Below are positions 23,701 to 37,300 of a stretch of 64,000 nt of DNA, piece after piece (position 1 is the stretch's first letter; every line of letters starts with the position of its first letter). The notes beneath the pieces are model-generated. The model was not told the origin of the DNA. It ran no database searches and worked only from the letters and a program-made list of their open reading frames with translations. The stretch comes from Talaromyces rugulosus. Lineage: Eukaryota > Ascomycota > Eurotiomycetes > Eurotiales > Trichocomaceae. Both the position numbers and the translations under genes were made by a program. The stretch lies in the NCBI RefSeq assembly GCF_013368755.1, contig NC_049563.1, positions 620,001 through 684,000 of the forward strand, in the 5' to 3' direction.

Positions 23701-26700
23701 CCTGAGCGTACGATATCCGGCTGAGTGATTTCATACATCATCAGTTTTCCTTTCGGTTTGAGGAGTTTGCGGACATTAGCCATCGTGTGCTCCATGTTTG
23801 GTGTGGCATGGAGCACGTTGGCCGCAATAATTAAATCGTACGATTCGGCCGCGTACCCTTGTTGCAGTGGGTCTTTTTCGATGTTGAGTACCTGGTATTT
23901 TATGCGTGGATAATTTTTGTATTTTTCTTGTGCATGCTGGAGGAATACTGGCGACAAATCAGTGAAGTCGTATGACAAGTACACGGGGTTTGCCTCGGAG
24001 CGGCCGCAGCCATGAGAAAGTGTGTGTAGTGCTTGGGTTGTTGTAGCACCGGTGCCAGCCCCAATCTCTAAAATGCGCATTTTGGGATGTTTGGCCGCAT
24101 AGACTTGCAGGTAGCGGTCCCACTGGTCAAAGCATGGGCGGTTGTTTGTTTCTCGGTAGTATGCGTGTATGTAGCCGTCTTTGAAAAGGAATTGCAATGG
24201 ATCCTGCTCGCCGCGAAGAATGGATAGGAGGTTTTTGCCGGTGTGCACGAACATGAAACCCTGACTGTTGGCTGCTGCAACTCTCTCACAGGCAGCATCA
24301 AAATAAGCCTCGTCTTTGAGCAGATCCTTCCATTCGTCACGGCCAAGGGGCAGCTGTCCCTTTTGGAATTGATTCAGCTGATGTTGTGCCCACTCGATAT
24401 ATCGGAGAACATGTGGTTCAATTTTGTCGTGAGGGATATCCCCTAAGTTCTGCATCGTCTTATCTAGGAACGCGTAGAGAACAAAGTTCAAGTCGAGGTG
24501 ATAGTCTAATGGATCCGGAGCTCGCTCGGCTTGAGCACAGTACGAAGAAAGTTGAGTTTGGTCCAAAAGGTCTATATCCGGAACAGTGTCGAGATGGTAT
24601 AGCTTATGACGCTGAGCTTGATCTGTGGATTTGGTATTTACAATTGTGGATTGCAGTCCGTCTATCTGGGCAAGAAACGCTGTACCAGCGTTGTTCAGTG
24701 TTCGAATATCGCATTCGTGACCTCGGCTATGCATATTTGTGACACAAGCAAAGGCCTTTACGTCTGGCTCATCGCATGGCGTGCTAAGACCGTTCTTTGC
24801 TATCCATATTCGACGGATCCCGCTAGGGACTGCAGTGGGAATCTCTTTTTGTCCACCGTCAGACAGAATAGCCAGTATGAGGTGAAAGATCCCGTCTAGA
24901 GTAGTAGGGTGGACAACATGAGGCTGTGGATATTCATTGGGGGGCCATGTGTATATGTTCACTGAAGACATGGCTTCGCGGTTTTTGCTGATTTTCCCAC
25001 TGTGTGTCGATCTAAAAGTAGGCCCAAATACCAACCCGCTATCGGACGCGGTTTTGTAAAGGCGGTCGTGGTCGACATCTAGTACACATGCTTTGGTAAT
25101 ATCGTTCTGTTGTTTCGAAAATCGGTCTAGCTTGTTTTGAGTTCCAGTCTCATATTCGACTTTGATAAAACCATGGCAGTGTTCATGCCATCTTCCATTG
25201 TCAAATGACGATAGTCGAAATTTCGTCCACGAGCCCGCTTCCTGACTGAGATGTAGGTGCGTTTCAACTCCACTTTCACCTGTTGGAATAACAAGCGCAC
25301 GTAAAAAGCTAGTATCTTTTAATTGAAAGCCAGAAATCGTTCTGTTCGCGTCGGCCATCTGGTTTGCTGCCTCGATGGCCATCACCACCATGCCTGCGGC
25401 GGGATACATAATTACGCCGTTGACAACATGGTCTTGAACCCAGGGAAGTTCGGATGCGCGTATGATATTCCGCCATCGTGGCTCGAGCGGATTCCAATCT
25501 AGAGCCGGTTTTCCTAAGAGATCCAGTTTTCCGTGAGTGTCCAGACGGAATTCGCTTGCAATGCGGCTCTCGTGCCAGTATGATGTTTGGTGATTAAAAG
25601 GATACCCAGGTAAATCATGGATGACTTTGTGGTGTGTTGGAAGGAATTCCCCCAGTCGATTGACCGAAGCAAGATCTACAGGTGCCCCACAGCAGTATAG
25701 ATTTCCAATAGACGTAAGAAAGGTTTCTGCTGCATGTTTCCCTCTTTGAAGCAGAGAAGAGTATGTGATGCCCCCGCTCCAAGGAAGCAACTCCAATAGA
25801 TTCCGAATTGGGGCTTGTAGGCCCGAGTGCGGTCCAACCTCGAGTACGAAATTCACCCCTATTTGGGATAGGTGGCTGCAATCGAGCTTCTTCCGAATCT
25901 TACCAGACTTGGTGCATATCTTATTGAACGCTGTTGAGAATCGGACAGGTGAAGTCAGGTTTTTCACCCAGTACTCCGCAGAACGAAGATTCTTAGCTTG
26001 AATTTGCTGGCCAGTAACAGAGGAAATCATGGCTGTATGAGATGATGACACCGGAGGAGGGGAGTCCAAAGGACCAATAAGCTCACGATAAGACGCGGAT
26101 ATATCTTCCATGTGAAACGAGTGATAGGCGACTGGCACCGCTAATTTGCGAGCGAATATCCTTTTCCTATCCAGGATTTCTCGCAAGGCGTCGATTTGCG
26201 TCTCGTCGCCAGAGACAGTCACGTTTTTCTGGCTGTTGATACATGCTATAGCCAAGCCACGGTGGCCGTATGTCTGGGCTATTTGCTCAATATAAATGGC
26301 CGCATCGTCCTCGGAAACCCCCACAGAGATCATTCCACCGGTCCGCTGCTGCGTCAGAGACAGCTTGGTCGCGCAAATACCTCTAAAGAAAGCAATCCGT
26401 ATTGCTTCAGCAGCCGTCAGTGCTCCTTGGGTGTATGCGGCTGCAATCTCGCCGGAGGAATGCCCAATCACGGCTGCAGGATGCACGCCTACGCTTCTCA
26501 GTAAATCGACTAGGGCGATTTGCAGTGCAGTAGTGGCCGGCTGAGCGATTTCTGGGGTATTTATCCGAGACGTATCTTTACCTCGGCAGATCTCTTCCTC
26601 CAAAAACCATGTACTTCCGAACTTCCTGAGATAATGGTCTGATCTAGTCAGGCTGTCTCTAAAAACGTTGTATTCCAATAATTCCCGGCCCATACCAGCC

Positions 26701-28807
26701 CATTGGGCCCCTTGGCCTGTAAAGACGAATCCTAGAACCAGTTTATCGACAGCCTGCTGGGCTGGCACCATGCGCTCCTCTACTTGGACGAGCTGATCTC
26801 TGTTTGATGCTGTCCAAAAGCTTCTGTGTGGCAAGGCTGATCTGCGAGTGTTGAGGGTATATGCAAGGTCGGCTGCAAAGGTACCGAATAAGGCCTTTTT
26901 TTTCGGGGATCTCTGAAAAAAGCTACTGTATGCAGAAGCAACGCGTTTGACACCGGCTTTGTCGTGTGCTGATATAATGAATAGCTTTGGCATTGGTAAC
27001 TCATATTGCATGTCATGCGCTTCAATTCCATTTACCGGTAGTGTGTTCGTAGATGGTGGTTGTTCAACCGTCACATGGTTTCCAGAAAGCCCATGTTGTT
27101 TGAGAAAATGAAATGCGTCATCCAGCACAATGTGTGCATTTGAACCTCCAAAGCCAAAGGAATTTATAGACGCCCGGCGAAGGCCAGTTGTAGGCCAGGG
27201 CGTCGGCGTCATCGCGAACTATTCTCGTAAGTACGTGATCTTGCCAATAGATAAACCTTTTTTTCGAATAGAATCTACCTTAATACGAAGCCATTCAGTG
27301 TCTATTTTTGGGTTTATTCTCTGCAAATTTGCACTTGGCGGAATGATTCCCTTCTCAATTATAAGGATAGTCTTGATCACGCTAGCGATACCGCTGGCGC
27401 CTTCAAGGTGTCCGATGTTGGATTTTACAGAGCCCCTGAGTCATTAGCTTTGAGCGAACACGTAAGGATGGTCTAAACATACACAAATAGAGGATCATCA
27501 GGAGTTCGAACACTGCGAAAGACCTCGCCTAGCGCATTGACTTCAATCGGGTCTCCAACAGGCGTACCAGTGCCGTGAGCCTCAAAATACCGCGTCGGTT
27601 CGAGACTAAGGGAACGTTTTGCGTATGTGTTCAGAATTAGCTTAGACTGTGCATCGCCGTTAGGTTGCATAATGCCCAATGGCGTTCGCCCATCTTGGTT
27701 TTGCCCTGTCGAACGGATGACGGCGCGAATTGTATCCCCGTCTCGAAGCGCATCAGAAAGTCGCTTGACTACAATTGCTCCCGTACCTTCACCTCGTCCG
27801 TAGCCGTTTGCGCGTTGGTCAAAACTGTAGCTTTTCCCATCTGGAGATAACATGTTGACGTTGGACAGGATTTGCATAAAGTCTGGGGAGAATATCAAGT
27901 TGGTTCCTGCAACAATACCCTACGAAAAAGTCAGAATCGCGTCAACGTGGTGAATTGCTTCGCGCGAATAAACAACGAGAAAAAAATAAACAAGAGGACG
28001 AAGTACCATATTAGAACCAGCACTACGCAACTCCTGGCAAGCTAAATCAAGTGCTACCAGACTGCTCGAGCATGCCGTGTCCACGTTCATGCTGGCACCT
28101 TTGAAGTCGTAAAACCAGCTTATCCGATTTGCATTCATACTTGTATTAACTCCAAAGACATCGTAATCAGCGCTGGTTTCGATATCCTTAAAAATCTGCA
28201 ACCCGTAGTCGTTTGTAAAACAGCCGACGTGAACCGAGGTGTGGGAGCCAACCGCGACATTTAACGGTATACCAGCTATTCATTTTCTCAGTATACACCC
28301 CCAAAAAAAAGACAAGAAAAAAAAGTCAACTATGCGTTTACATACAGTTTTCCAATGCATGGTAGGTCACTTCTAGCAGATGTCGTTGCTGGGGATCCAT
28401 GCCAGCTGCTTCTTCGGCCGAGAGAGAAAAGAACGGAGCGTCAAAGAGGGAAATATCCTCTTGCAAATAATGCGCGCCACACGTATAGAACTGTCGCGGA
28501 AATTCTATTCAATACCACTCTTGTTGCGGGGGGAATTACTTCGAAGTTGTAAGCTCACCTGTCCCCGTCTGGACTGGTCCGGATGATGCCAACTTTTCTC
28601 GCTGATCCTGTCTGCTGGCGTCCTTGTCATCGCACAGCGCTGCTCTACCATCATGTTCCAAAAGGACGTCGAGTCCGTCGTATCGCCTGGGAACTTAAAT
28701 GCGAAGCCTACCACCACAATTGGGTCTTTTTCCAGTCCGTCCGACATACTGTTCTCCCCGTTCGCCACGCGGTAACCCTGATGGGTTTCTCGTGACGTTT
28801 CGTACAT
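20727..28807 (-). CDS. Highly reducing iterative type I polyketide synthase (KS-AT-DH-MT-ER-KR-ACP)
   Basis: Six exons (28807..28559, 28490..28346, 28275..28007, 27919..27483, 27435..27279, 27218..20727) join in frame to 2582 aa. KS: active Cys near residue 200 (DTACSSS), His in [12 protein letters not shown] and [30 protein letters not shown] with Ser near 673. [12 protein letters not shown] near 1017 and [10 protein letters not shown]-Me[11 protein letters not shown] near 1468. ER: about 1850-2170, loop GPGGVWPVS near 2013 (Trp for a conserved Gly). [10 protein letters not shown] near 2216, LSSASG and NYASGN, but Arg where Lys is expected ([10 protein letters not shown]). [14 protein letters not shown], Ser near 2535. 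The chain ends just after ACP, so release needs a partner. An alternative start is Met21. It is read divergently from the FSH hydrolase gene. Confidence 0.95.
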
Positions 28808-30905
28808 TCTCAGCAGCCCTCCCCAAAACGAGACAATGCGAGGACAATAATGGCTAACAGCCTGGGAGTCGAAAAAGGACGCGCGTTATCTACGGTCAAT
28901 ACATCCTCCTGCTAGCAACTCAACATTAGATAAGTATCTCCTTTCTCGGGGAGTGGACTGTTGTTAAAGGTCAATGTTACAACTCGGTAAACTAGGGCTG
29001 AAAACAAACAGCCAAGAGGACACGTGCTAACTAGGGTGGAAATGACATGGAAAGATACGATAAGTTTTTAGTTAAAGTCTTGCGCTCGGTTGGTTGAGGC
29101 GTGGCGCAGGTCGATCTCTTCCTAAACGATCTCAAACCGCGCGAACTCAACCTAGCATTTATAACCTGACGGACCACTGAGGTACCAACACGTCAGGGGG
29201 ATGGGGGGGTCCTTCAATTACTAGGTTTAGCGATAAGATGGACAGAATTGCTGGTGGCTCAACGAAGATTTGAAGGATTTTGGTTGGCGGAGAGCGTAAT
29301 TATTGCATGCATATCTGGCCGCTGAAGAAGATCCTTCCCAATCCCTGGGATATAAAAATAACTGGGTGGGTCTTGATTCAAATAGTTGAATGGGGGAATG
29401 GGAGACGATCATCAGACCTGAGTTGGCCTCATGCACGCAAGAGACAGAATAATTTTGATAGTAGCGTGCAAGGGGTCGCTAATTTAGATGACGTACTCCG
29501 TATGGAGCCCACTTTCTTCTGTCTTGCATATGTACTTTATTACACGTTAGCGTCGTTTCGTTATGTACGTAACGGGGACCCTCACCTACGAAATGATTCG
29601 CTGATATGAATGCTACTAGAAAAACGTGTTAGGGCCAGTGTACTACTAAGCACTAGAACTCCCGTAACTCCGTACGTACGAGTGCGCAGGATTAGAGTGG
29701 CCCTCCCAAGCGCTTGGCCGTTAGGCCCATTCAGTGCCTGCGCCTCTGCGGGCAAGGGTTGAAAGTTGAAACGTATAATGTTGACTGGTATGTTCCACAC
29801 TAATAAATGTTATTAATTATTCCACACGTCACTAGTTCCGTCTCTCCCTTGTTTTTCCCACGACCAAAGTTTAGTTGTATTATTATTCTGGCACATATCC
29901 CAAAAATCAACACCCGGAAGCCTCGGAAGTAATAATAAAATATCAACAAAATGGCCATCTATTCTACATCTGGCCATTTGCAGCAACCTGCATACTGAAT
30001 CAAAACAACTATAAAAGAAGTGCATTGTGTAACAATACCTATTGCCTAAACCTAGACAGCAGCTCTAGCGACACCCGCGTCTCCATCTTCCGTTCCACCA
30101 ACGCACACTCGCTATCTAAGCGCACATGGATTCTCTTCGGACTACTCCTTCAGGAAATATGAGACTGGCGGCTCATAGCGCGATGCTACGACATGATCAT
30201 TTTGCTGGTGCGAAGTATCAGCCAATGAGGGTTGAGGGACCCCGGACCCTCACTAACCAACACGGCTCTCCCCGGCGCTACGTTTTCCGGACCTTAAACC
30301 TAAAATATACTTGATCAGCGACTCGAAACCCGGAGAGAAAAAGGATCTGTCGCATGTTATCGGTAATTATTCGGCCTGATCAGTAGTACGGCATAGAATC
30401 GGGTCAAAATATGGTAGGTCTTGGGGTGCCTGTGGCTAGTATCACTAGTCTAAACGCTGGCGTGTGGCGCGGCTGAGGCCGTGTCTCTCGGATCCCTAGC
30501 CGGCAACACCGCGGTCTCGTACAGGAAATTACGCGGTGGTATCATCGTAATATGGCTATCCCCACGCGGATAGTAATAATAAAGTATGATAAGATAAACT
30601 GAAACCTGTACGGATACGAAAACTTTAATTGTTACGATTTCGGCTTGAGCACCCCAGTAATTAAAGTCAGTAGTGGTGAAGTTGAGCGATTATTATAATT
30701 ACGCGGAAGTGTGATCAACGCAAGGAAAGCGTAATCTATGGAGCCAGGTCGGTGTTAACTTTTAAGAGTAGTTTCGCCAGTGCCTACACAGCATCTTCCA
30801 CTCTTATTTCTAATCTTCAATCGCACGATTAACGACTCAGGGTACCTGAGACTCGCAGGAGACTGAAATGACCAATTGAGTGATCAAACTGACCAGCAAG
30901 GCAAT
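28808..30905. other. Divergent promoter region between PKS and FSH hydrolase genes
   Basis: 2.1 kb without a supportable gene. Open frames are under 110 codons and lack motifs or plausible exon chains. Short CCCCGG and TACTCCGTA-like words occur but no clear regulator site could be defined by eye. Confidence 0.5.
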
Positions 30906-31786
30906 ATGCGCTTCCTATGCCTTCATGGCATGGGCACAAACTCCGAAGTATGTTACACCAAGATTTTTGCGACAGGAGAAATTTAAAGTGCAAGAAGCAC
31001 GAAACAATAGACTCCCCCCCCCCCAAAAAAGAGAATCGTCACTGATGATTACAGATCATGGAGTCACAGCTCTGTAAGAATGCTTGGATGTCGTCCCAAA
31101 CGCATCGTCGTCTGATAACCTCCCTACAGCGGCCATCCGACACGAACTCGGCCAGATACACGAGTATGACTTTGTTGAAGGGACCATTCCCTCGCCGCTT
31201 GCACCCGGTCGGTTTATTTACGTGCGCTCCATTGCTATTATTAACGTTGGTAGAGCTTCATGGTTTCTTCCCCCCCGACGATACCTACTTCAATTACTTC
31301 CACAACAACTCCGCCCCGAGTATCCTAAAGGCGTTAGAAGACTTGTCAGCTTTTCTCGATCGCGAAGGCCCATATGACGGGATTATCGCATTTTCGCAAG
31401 GGGGCTGTCTCGCATCGACATTCATAATCAACCACATACAACAACACCCGAACAAACCTCTGCCCTTCAAATGCGCCATATTCTTGTCAAGTATTACGCC
31501 GGCGGATCCCAACGAGTTGGAGAAGGGTACGATCCGGTTTATCCAGCCGGACGCCTACGGGCAGCCCCTCGTCAGCGGATTGGCTACGACGCATATTTGG
31601 GGGCGGAATGACGATCATTGGCCTGGAATGAGCGAGCCACTTTACGAGCTGTGCGATACACATAAGCGGAACGTTTTTTTGCACGATGAGGGCCATGCGA
31701 TCCCAGCCGCCCGGGCCAAGGAAGCCGTACTCGGCTGTGTGAAGGTGATTCGCCGCACGCTGGATCGCGCAGCATTGGGGGCGTAA
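30906..31786 (+). CDS. FSH1/LovG-type serine hydrolase, probable trans-acting thioesterase
   Basis: Four exons (30906..30947, 31055..31073, 31130..31207, 31254..31786) give 223 aa. The family start MRFLCLHGMGTNSE is followed by a 19-base exon, then AIRHELGQIHEYDFVEG and PPDDTYFNYF. The alpha/beta-hydrolase triad is visible: Ser near 95 in AFSQGG, Asp near 165 in GRNDDHW, His near 193 in EGHAIP. FSH hydrolases beside HR-PKSs that lack a release domain (LovG with LovB is the known case) hydrolyse the finished acyl chain from the ACP and edit stalled chains. That is the likely role here. The micro-exon model is inferred from frame and family similarity and should be checked with RNA. Confidence 0.85.
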
Positions 31787-32303
31787 GCCACATCCTATGG
31801 TTGGACACCGTCTCAAAAACCTAGGCCCCTTGAAGCGGCAAGGGCATGACTTCGTATGGAAAACCCAGTACGGCCTAGTAAATATGGGGTAACAGACACC
31901 AATCGCACGCGACGCCAAGTGGTCACTTTGTTGGCAACCAGTGTCACATCACGAGCAGTTTCTAACTTTCTACTTTTCTATTTTTTGTCAGTGTCTAACG
32001 TTTTCGTCGAATAATCATGGTCTGACTCGGTCAACCCCCACTGATTCAACAGCTCCCTATCGGAAAAAGTAGTAGTTGCATCAGCACGCAACAGCTGACG
32101 CACCGCAGCACGCTTGGGTGTGCATAGTGGTAATCCTTTGGTGTGCAATGCGATCGATTAGTAGTTGAAGCAAGCTGAGTGCATGTGCCATCAAATGATC
32201 GCCCAGGCACAAGCGCTAGATCGTTCCAAGGGTCTCTGGCCAGTATTCCCCCACGAAAATCTTCACCTTACCACGGCCTTGGATATTATCAAGGAACCCT
32301 GCA
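31787..32303. other. Intergenic region between hydrolase and rhodopsin-domain genes
   Basis: 517 bases, 3' region of one plus-strand gene and promoter of the next. Nothing else seen. Confidence 0.5.
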
Positions 32304-33499
32304 ATGGGGGAACCTAGTAGTCCACAGGATTCCTCAGGCTATCTAGCAGAAAGCCGACAAGATGCTGTGCGCGGTGTTGCGGCGATATTCATCGCCCTCG
32401 ACACGATTGTGATTGCGATGCGATTTACCTCGAAGCGAATTGGCAGTGTGAAATTTGGATGGGACGATGCATGGATTACTTGTGGCTATCTCTTTTCGAT
32501 CGCGATTATTGCTTGTTCTCTGGGTAAGTACATTAACGGCCAATCTCTGCTGGAGAATTTTTCTGATGAAATAGACTAGTCGACGTTGATGCGGCCGGCT
32601 TGGGCCTGCATGAGGACCGGGTATTCATGATGAACCCCGAAGATATAGTCTTGTGGGCTAAATTGACCCTAATAGTCGCAATCCTCTATCAACTTGCGGT
32701 GGTGTCGTCGAAAATGGGCGTTCTTTTACTCTACCTGCACATATTCGATCGACGGCAACTGCGGTTCGTTTGTTACGCAATCGCCTGCATTGTGGTTTTG
32801 AACTGCGTCTCTAGCATCATTGCTGTATTATTAATCTGCATCCCCTTGCATGCCTTCTGGGACCATTCTCCAAATGCGAACTGCGTGGACACGAACTCAC
32901 TTTTTCGGTGGACAAGTTTCGCCAATATCGTGACCGATGTGGTCATGCTTGTTCTACCAGTGCCGGCCATCTTCAAAATGACCAGCTCCATCAGTGTTAA
33001 GCTGGGAATCTTCACTACATTGGGTATGGGCAGTGTGTAAGGCTATCCTCTCCATCGCATATCTCGTAGATTGCAACCCCTCTGACTGCTAGCTAGTGGT
33101 CTTGTCTTTTCGATTCTGCGCTTTGCCGAATTCTTCACTGTGGATGCAGTTGTCGATGTGACGTGGAGCGGGACCAACCTGGTTATATGGACTATGATTG
33201 AAAGTAGTATATACTCGATTGCTGCATGCCTTGTTGCGTGTCGTCCACTGGCCCGGTATCTATGGAAGAAAACACCCTTTGGGACTAGTATCGACGATGT
33301 CGAAATGCAGCCGTCGGCGCGACGAACATTCACAAATAGTGACCATCAAGATTACAGGCCGCGACCACTGTCGGGATTTTATGGTCTCGACTCTGAGGTG
33401 GACGACGTGTATGTTGGGGAAGCTACGTCGAAGGATGTCAGGCGATCAGTAAATACCACAGACACGCATCATCGGGTCGAGATAGGGGAGACGATATGA
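32304..33499 (+). CDS. Fungal rhodopsin-domain (PTH11/SAT4-like) integral membrane protein
   Basis: Three exons (32304..32523, 32580..33036, 33097..33499) encode 359 aa. The sequence shows the fungal rhodopsin-domain pattern: about seven hydrophobic helices, FGWDDAWITCGYLFSIA after helix 1, SKMGVLLLYLHIF in the middle, and FANIVTDVVMLVLPVPAIF then GLVFSILRF. WSGTNLVIWTMIESSIYSI and the ACRPLARYLWKK end of helix 7 follow. The C-terminal 80 residues are polar and probably cytosolic. Such genes recur in fungal biosynthetic clusters, but few have a proven role; signalling or substrate sensing are suggestions only. It is co-directional with the hydrolase and the A-T-R gene. Confidence 0.85.
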
Positions 33500-34341
33500 C
33501 ATGAGTTTTTCTATTTTAATTCAACGGCCGTGAACGATCTGTATGATTATTGATCGATTGATGATACCACTTCTTCCACGTTATATATATATTGATGCTT
33601 TTTCCCGCCCCCATCAGCTTCTTTTATCAGTGTGGACGTCAATTGGAATAGGCCCAATAAGGAGTACCGAATACCTCAATTCTTTCACTCTCGTAAATTA
33701 TAGCCGACATCTAGAGGATTCAAACAGTATGTTCTAGCCCAATAGAGCATTCTATTCGATTTGGGGCCATGGTATGATCGTATACTTTTGACGTTAATAA
33801 TAGCATCTTGTTGCTCGATATTATCATTATTATTATTCCCACCTCGTAAGTAGCTATCCACACTGGAAAAACCCAGGTGCGGATCAGTAATACTAGTAAA
33901 TACTACTCGGTAGTGGGGCCTTGATCCTCCAGTCGAGACCCAAGACGTGTTGGGATGTATCTCATATTTGGGTCTTGGTCTAGCCAATCCTGTTAAAATA
34001 CAACAATACGGCGTTACGGTATATACAATACACATTACCGAGTATTACCGCGCGTCTGATCATTTCGCTTTCGATCAAAGAAACCCAAAAAAAACCCCTG
34101 TCCAGTCCACCCTTAACTACTATGGGGACAATGACCCGGTTATGTCGGCTCATCGCGGGATCGCCATGCGACTGTACAGTAAAATGAGAGGGGCAGACGT
34201 CATGGCTCTTTTACTATTTCCATATATCCGGCTGCTGCTGAACAGAACGTCGCCGGAGACTGTCCGAATGCTGCGAATATACACCCGTTTCGTCTCAAAC
34301 CGTTGATTATTGACTCCATCTATCAGTATCGACAGTTGACT
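33500..34341. other. Promoter region of the A-T-R reductase gene
   Basis: 842 bases. A TACTCGGTA-like word occurs near 33904 and its reverse complement near 34036. TATTAT simple sequence lies at about 33818-33838. No supportable gene; a 119-codon frame at 33947-34306 lacks any domain. Confidence 0.5.
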
Positions 34342-37300
34342 ATGGCCGATTCACGAGCTGGATTTGACCCCCGCGGCCTGCTCATTCCAAACATCGTTGA
34401 CCGTCTCGCCGAGACGAGCCCAGACGCCGTTTTCGCAGAATATCCCAAGGCGGTCCTCACCTACGACGATGGCTATCGATCTGTCACATATGGACAGCTC
34501 GCAAATGCGATCAATGGAGTTGCTAAATGGATAGTCGACTCAATAGGCAGCGGTGACGGCTATGAGAAGCTCGCATACTTTGGTCCCAATGACGTGCGAT
34601 ACCCAGCATTGCATGGCGGGGCGATCAAAGCTGGTTACTGCGTGAGCAAGATGTCTTGGTTGATAGAAGGTTGTTCGCTCATTATGATTGATAGATGTAT
34701 TTTCCATCACCGCGCAACAGTATTCCGGCTCATCGGAGTCTACTAGAGGCACTCAATTGCACCAAACTTGTCTCTCCGACCCCCCGGCCACCACCAGTCG
34801 ACGCTATCCTAGCGGCTCGTGAAATGCAGGTGCTTAATGTACCTAGCGTGGACGAGCTATTGGAGAAAGAATACCCACCGTTTCCCTACACAAAGACTGC
34901 AGCCGAGGCGGCGCCTTATCCCCATCTAACTGTGTATGCTCTCAAGTACCATGTGTAACCGTTAAGCATTATTTGGCTAACAAAAATGTCAGCCATACAT
35001 CCGGTTCGACAGGATTTCCGAAGCCAATTGTTACGAGTCATGGACATGTATCCAAAAATATCACTATGCTCACTTCCAATCCGCCAGCCGGTCACAAGAG
35101 CCAGGATCAGAGTGTGCGGGGAAAGAGAATGTTTCTGCCCTTTCCATCATTTCACGTGAGCACGTACCTCTCCTTTCATTAAAATATACGATTTCTAATA
35201 CATTCCAGGCTGGCGGTATAGGCACACAATTACTATGGGGCATTGTGATGGGCGCCATCATTGTTTTACCCACCTCCGGATCAATTCCCTCAGTAGGCGG
35301 TATGGTCGAAGCGTTGAAGAAAACAACCGTCGACATTGCATTTATTCCACCCTCTATAATAGCTGATCTAGGACAAAGCCCGGAATTGCTCGACTTTTGC
35401 GCTGATCGACTACAGTCTATCATGTATGTCGGCGGAGACCTCCCAAAAGTGCTTGGTGATAGAGTCGCTTCTCGGATCCCGATTTTTAACCAATACGGCG
35501 CAACAGAGCTCGGCATGGTGCCGCTCCTACAGGCTGACGACCGTGACCCCCTAGATTGGAAGTACATTCAATTCCACCCAGGCATTGGGCCCGAATTCCG
35601 ACCTTACCGTGATCAGGAGCATCTACTCGTCCTCGTCCGGAATGAAACTACAGAGCCCAATATCCCTGTATTTAGTCTCTTCTCAGATCTTACAGAGTAT
35701 AGTACCCGCGATCTCTTCGTGCGACATCCACAAAAGAAAGACCTCTGGGAATGGTCCGGCCGGGCCGACGATATCATCGTCTTTCTCAACGGCGAAAAGA
35801 CAAATCCTATCTCGATGGAGCATCATATTGTGTCTCGAAATGTCGAGGTCACAGCCGCTATAGTAGTAGGAAACCAGCGGTTCCAAGCATCTTTGCTTCT
35901 CGAAACACCTGCCAAGGATGGGAAACCGCTGTCGCCGAGCGAAAGGGCGGCCTTGATTGAAAAGATTTGGCCGAGCATTGAAGAAGCAAACCAGGAGTGC
36001 CCCGCGCATGCGAGAATCGCCAAATCTCACATCTTGTTCACAAACCCGGATAAACCAATTGTTCGCACAGGAAAGGGAACCATTCAACGTGCGGGATCAT
36101 TGGCATTGTACAAGGACGAACTTGATTCCCTGTACAGGGATGCCGATCGAGTGACAGCGCAACTAGAAAGTGTGGTGACTGGTCCCGGTCCGGTTGATGA
36201 TGTGAACTTGATATCACAATTTATTACAGACAGTGTTACGGCCATCACCAAGTGGTCTGCTCTTGATCCTACAGATAACCTTTTCCTCAGGGGCATAGAC
36301 TCCCTGCAAGCTATCACTCTCGTTCGCTGGTTAAGGCAAGGTCTACAAATCCAGAACATTTCCGTCCCGTTGGTCTATAGCTACCCATCAGTAGAAGACC
36401 TTGCCAAAGCTATCGTGCAGCTTCTTCATAATGAGCGAGAACTGGAGGAAACTCAGAAGGCAGCTTCTCGTGCAGAAGCTCGCAGCATACTAAGCGAATA
36501 CCAGGGACTAATTGATAAACCGTCGCAGCACACAGTCATTCTGACCGGGTCAACAGGTGTTATTGGCTCGTATGTCCTTGACGAGCTTCTAGCCAACCAA
36601 TCGATTAAACACATCTGGTGTTTGAATCGAAAAGGAAAGGAAGATAGCATCAAAAGACACGCTGAGCTGCGTGAATCTCGGGAACTTTCTCCCCTTGATC
36701 TTGAGAACTCTCGAGTCAGTTTTCTCACCGTAAACCTTGCTGAGGAATCCTTTGGGTTGGCCGAGGAAGTATATAACCAACTTCGCAAAAGCGTCACCCT
36801 GATAATTCATAACGCATGGCCAGTTAACTTTAATCTCTCGCTATCGTCCTTCAAGCCTCAACTCACAGGCGTGGTAAACTTGATCGACTTTTGCTCTTCT
36901 TCAATATTGTCGCCACACTTGTTTTTTGTTTCCTCGTTCAGCTCGGTGGGCTCGTTCCAGAACGAATCCAAGGTGACACCTGAAGAGATAATAACTCACC
37001 ACGAGCCTGCGATCAATGGCTATGTAGGCAGTAAGTATTTTGCAGAGAGGTTGCTAGATTACGCGGTCCAAAAAAGACCAGGTTTCCGCGCGTCCGTCGC
37101 GCGCGTGGGCCAGGTCGCCGGTGCAGTACGCAATCGGGATCTATGGAACAAGGCCGAGTGGTTCCCTAGTCTTGTCATAAGCTCTCTCCGCATTGGTGCT
37201 CTGCCAGAGTCTTTGGGACCAGAGCTTGATAATATCGACTGGGTGCCGGTTGATCTCCTCGCAGGAGTGTTGGTTGAGCTTGCATTGAAGGGGGGGAATG

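Noticed and set aside
29490..34045. Recurring TACTCCGTA / TACTCGGTA words in cluster promoters
   Set aside because: Similar words also occur outside the cluster (near 5133) and seem common background, so no regulator site is claimed.
34303..34342. Upstream in-frame ATG for the A-T-R enzyme
   Set aside because: The extra 13 residues are unlike family N-termini; the ATG at 34342 leads directly into the conserved region.
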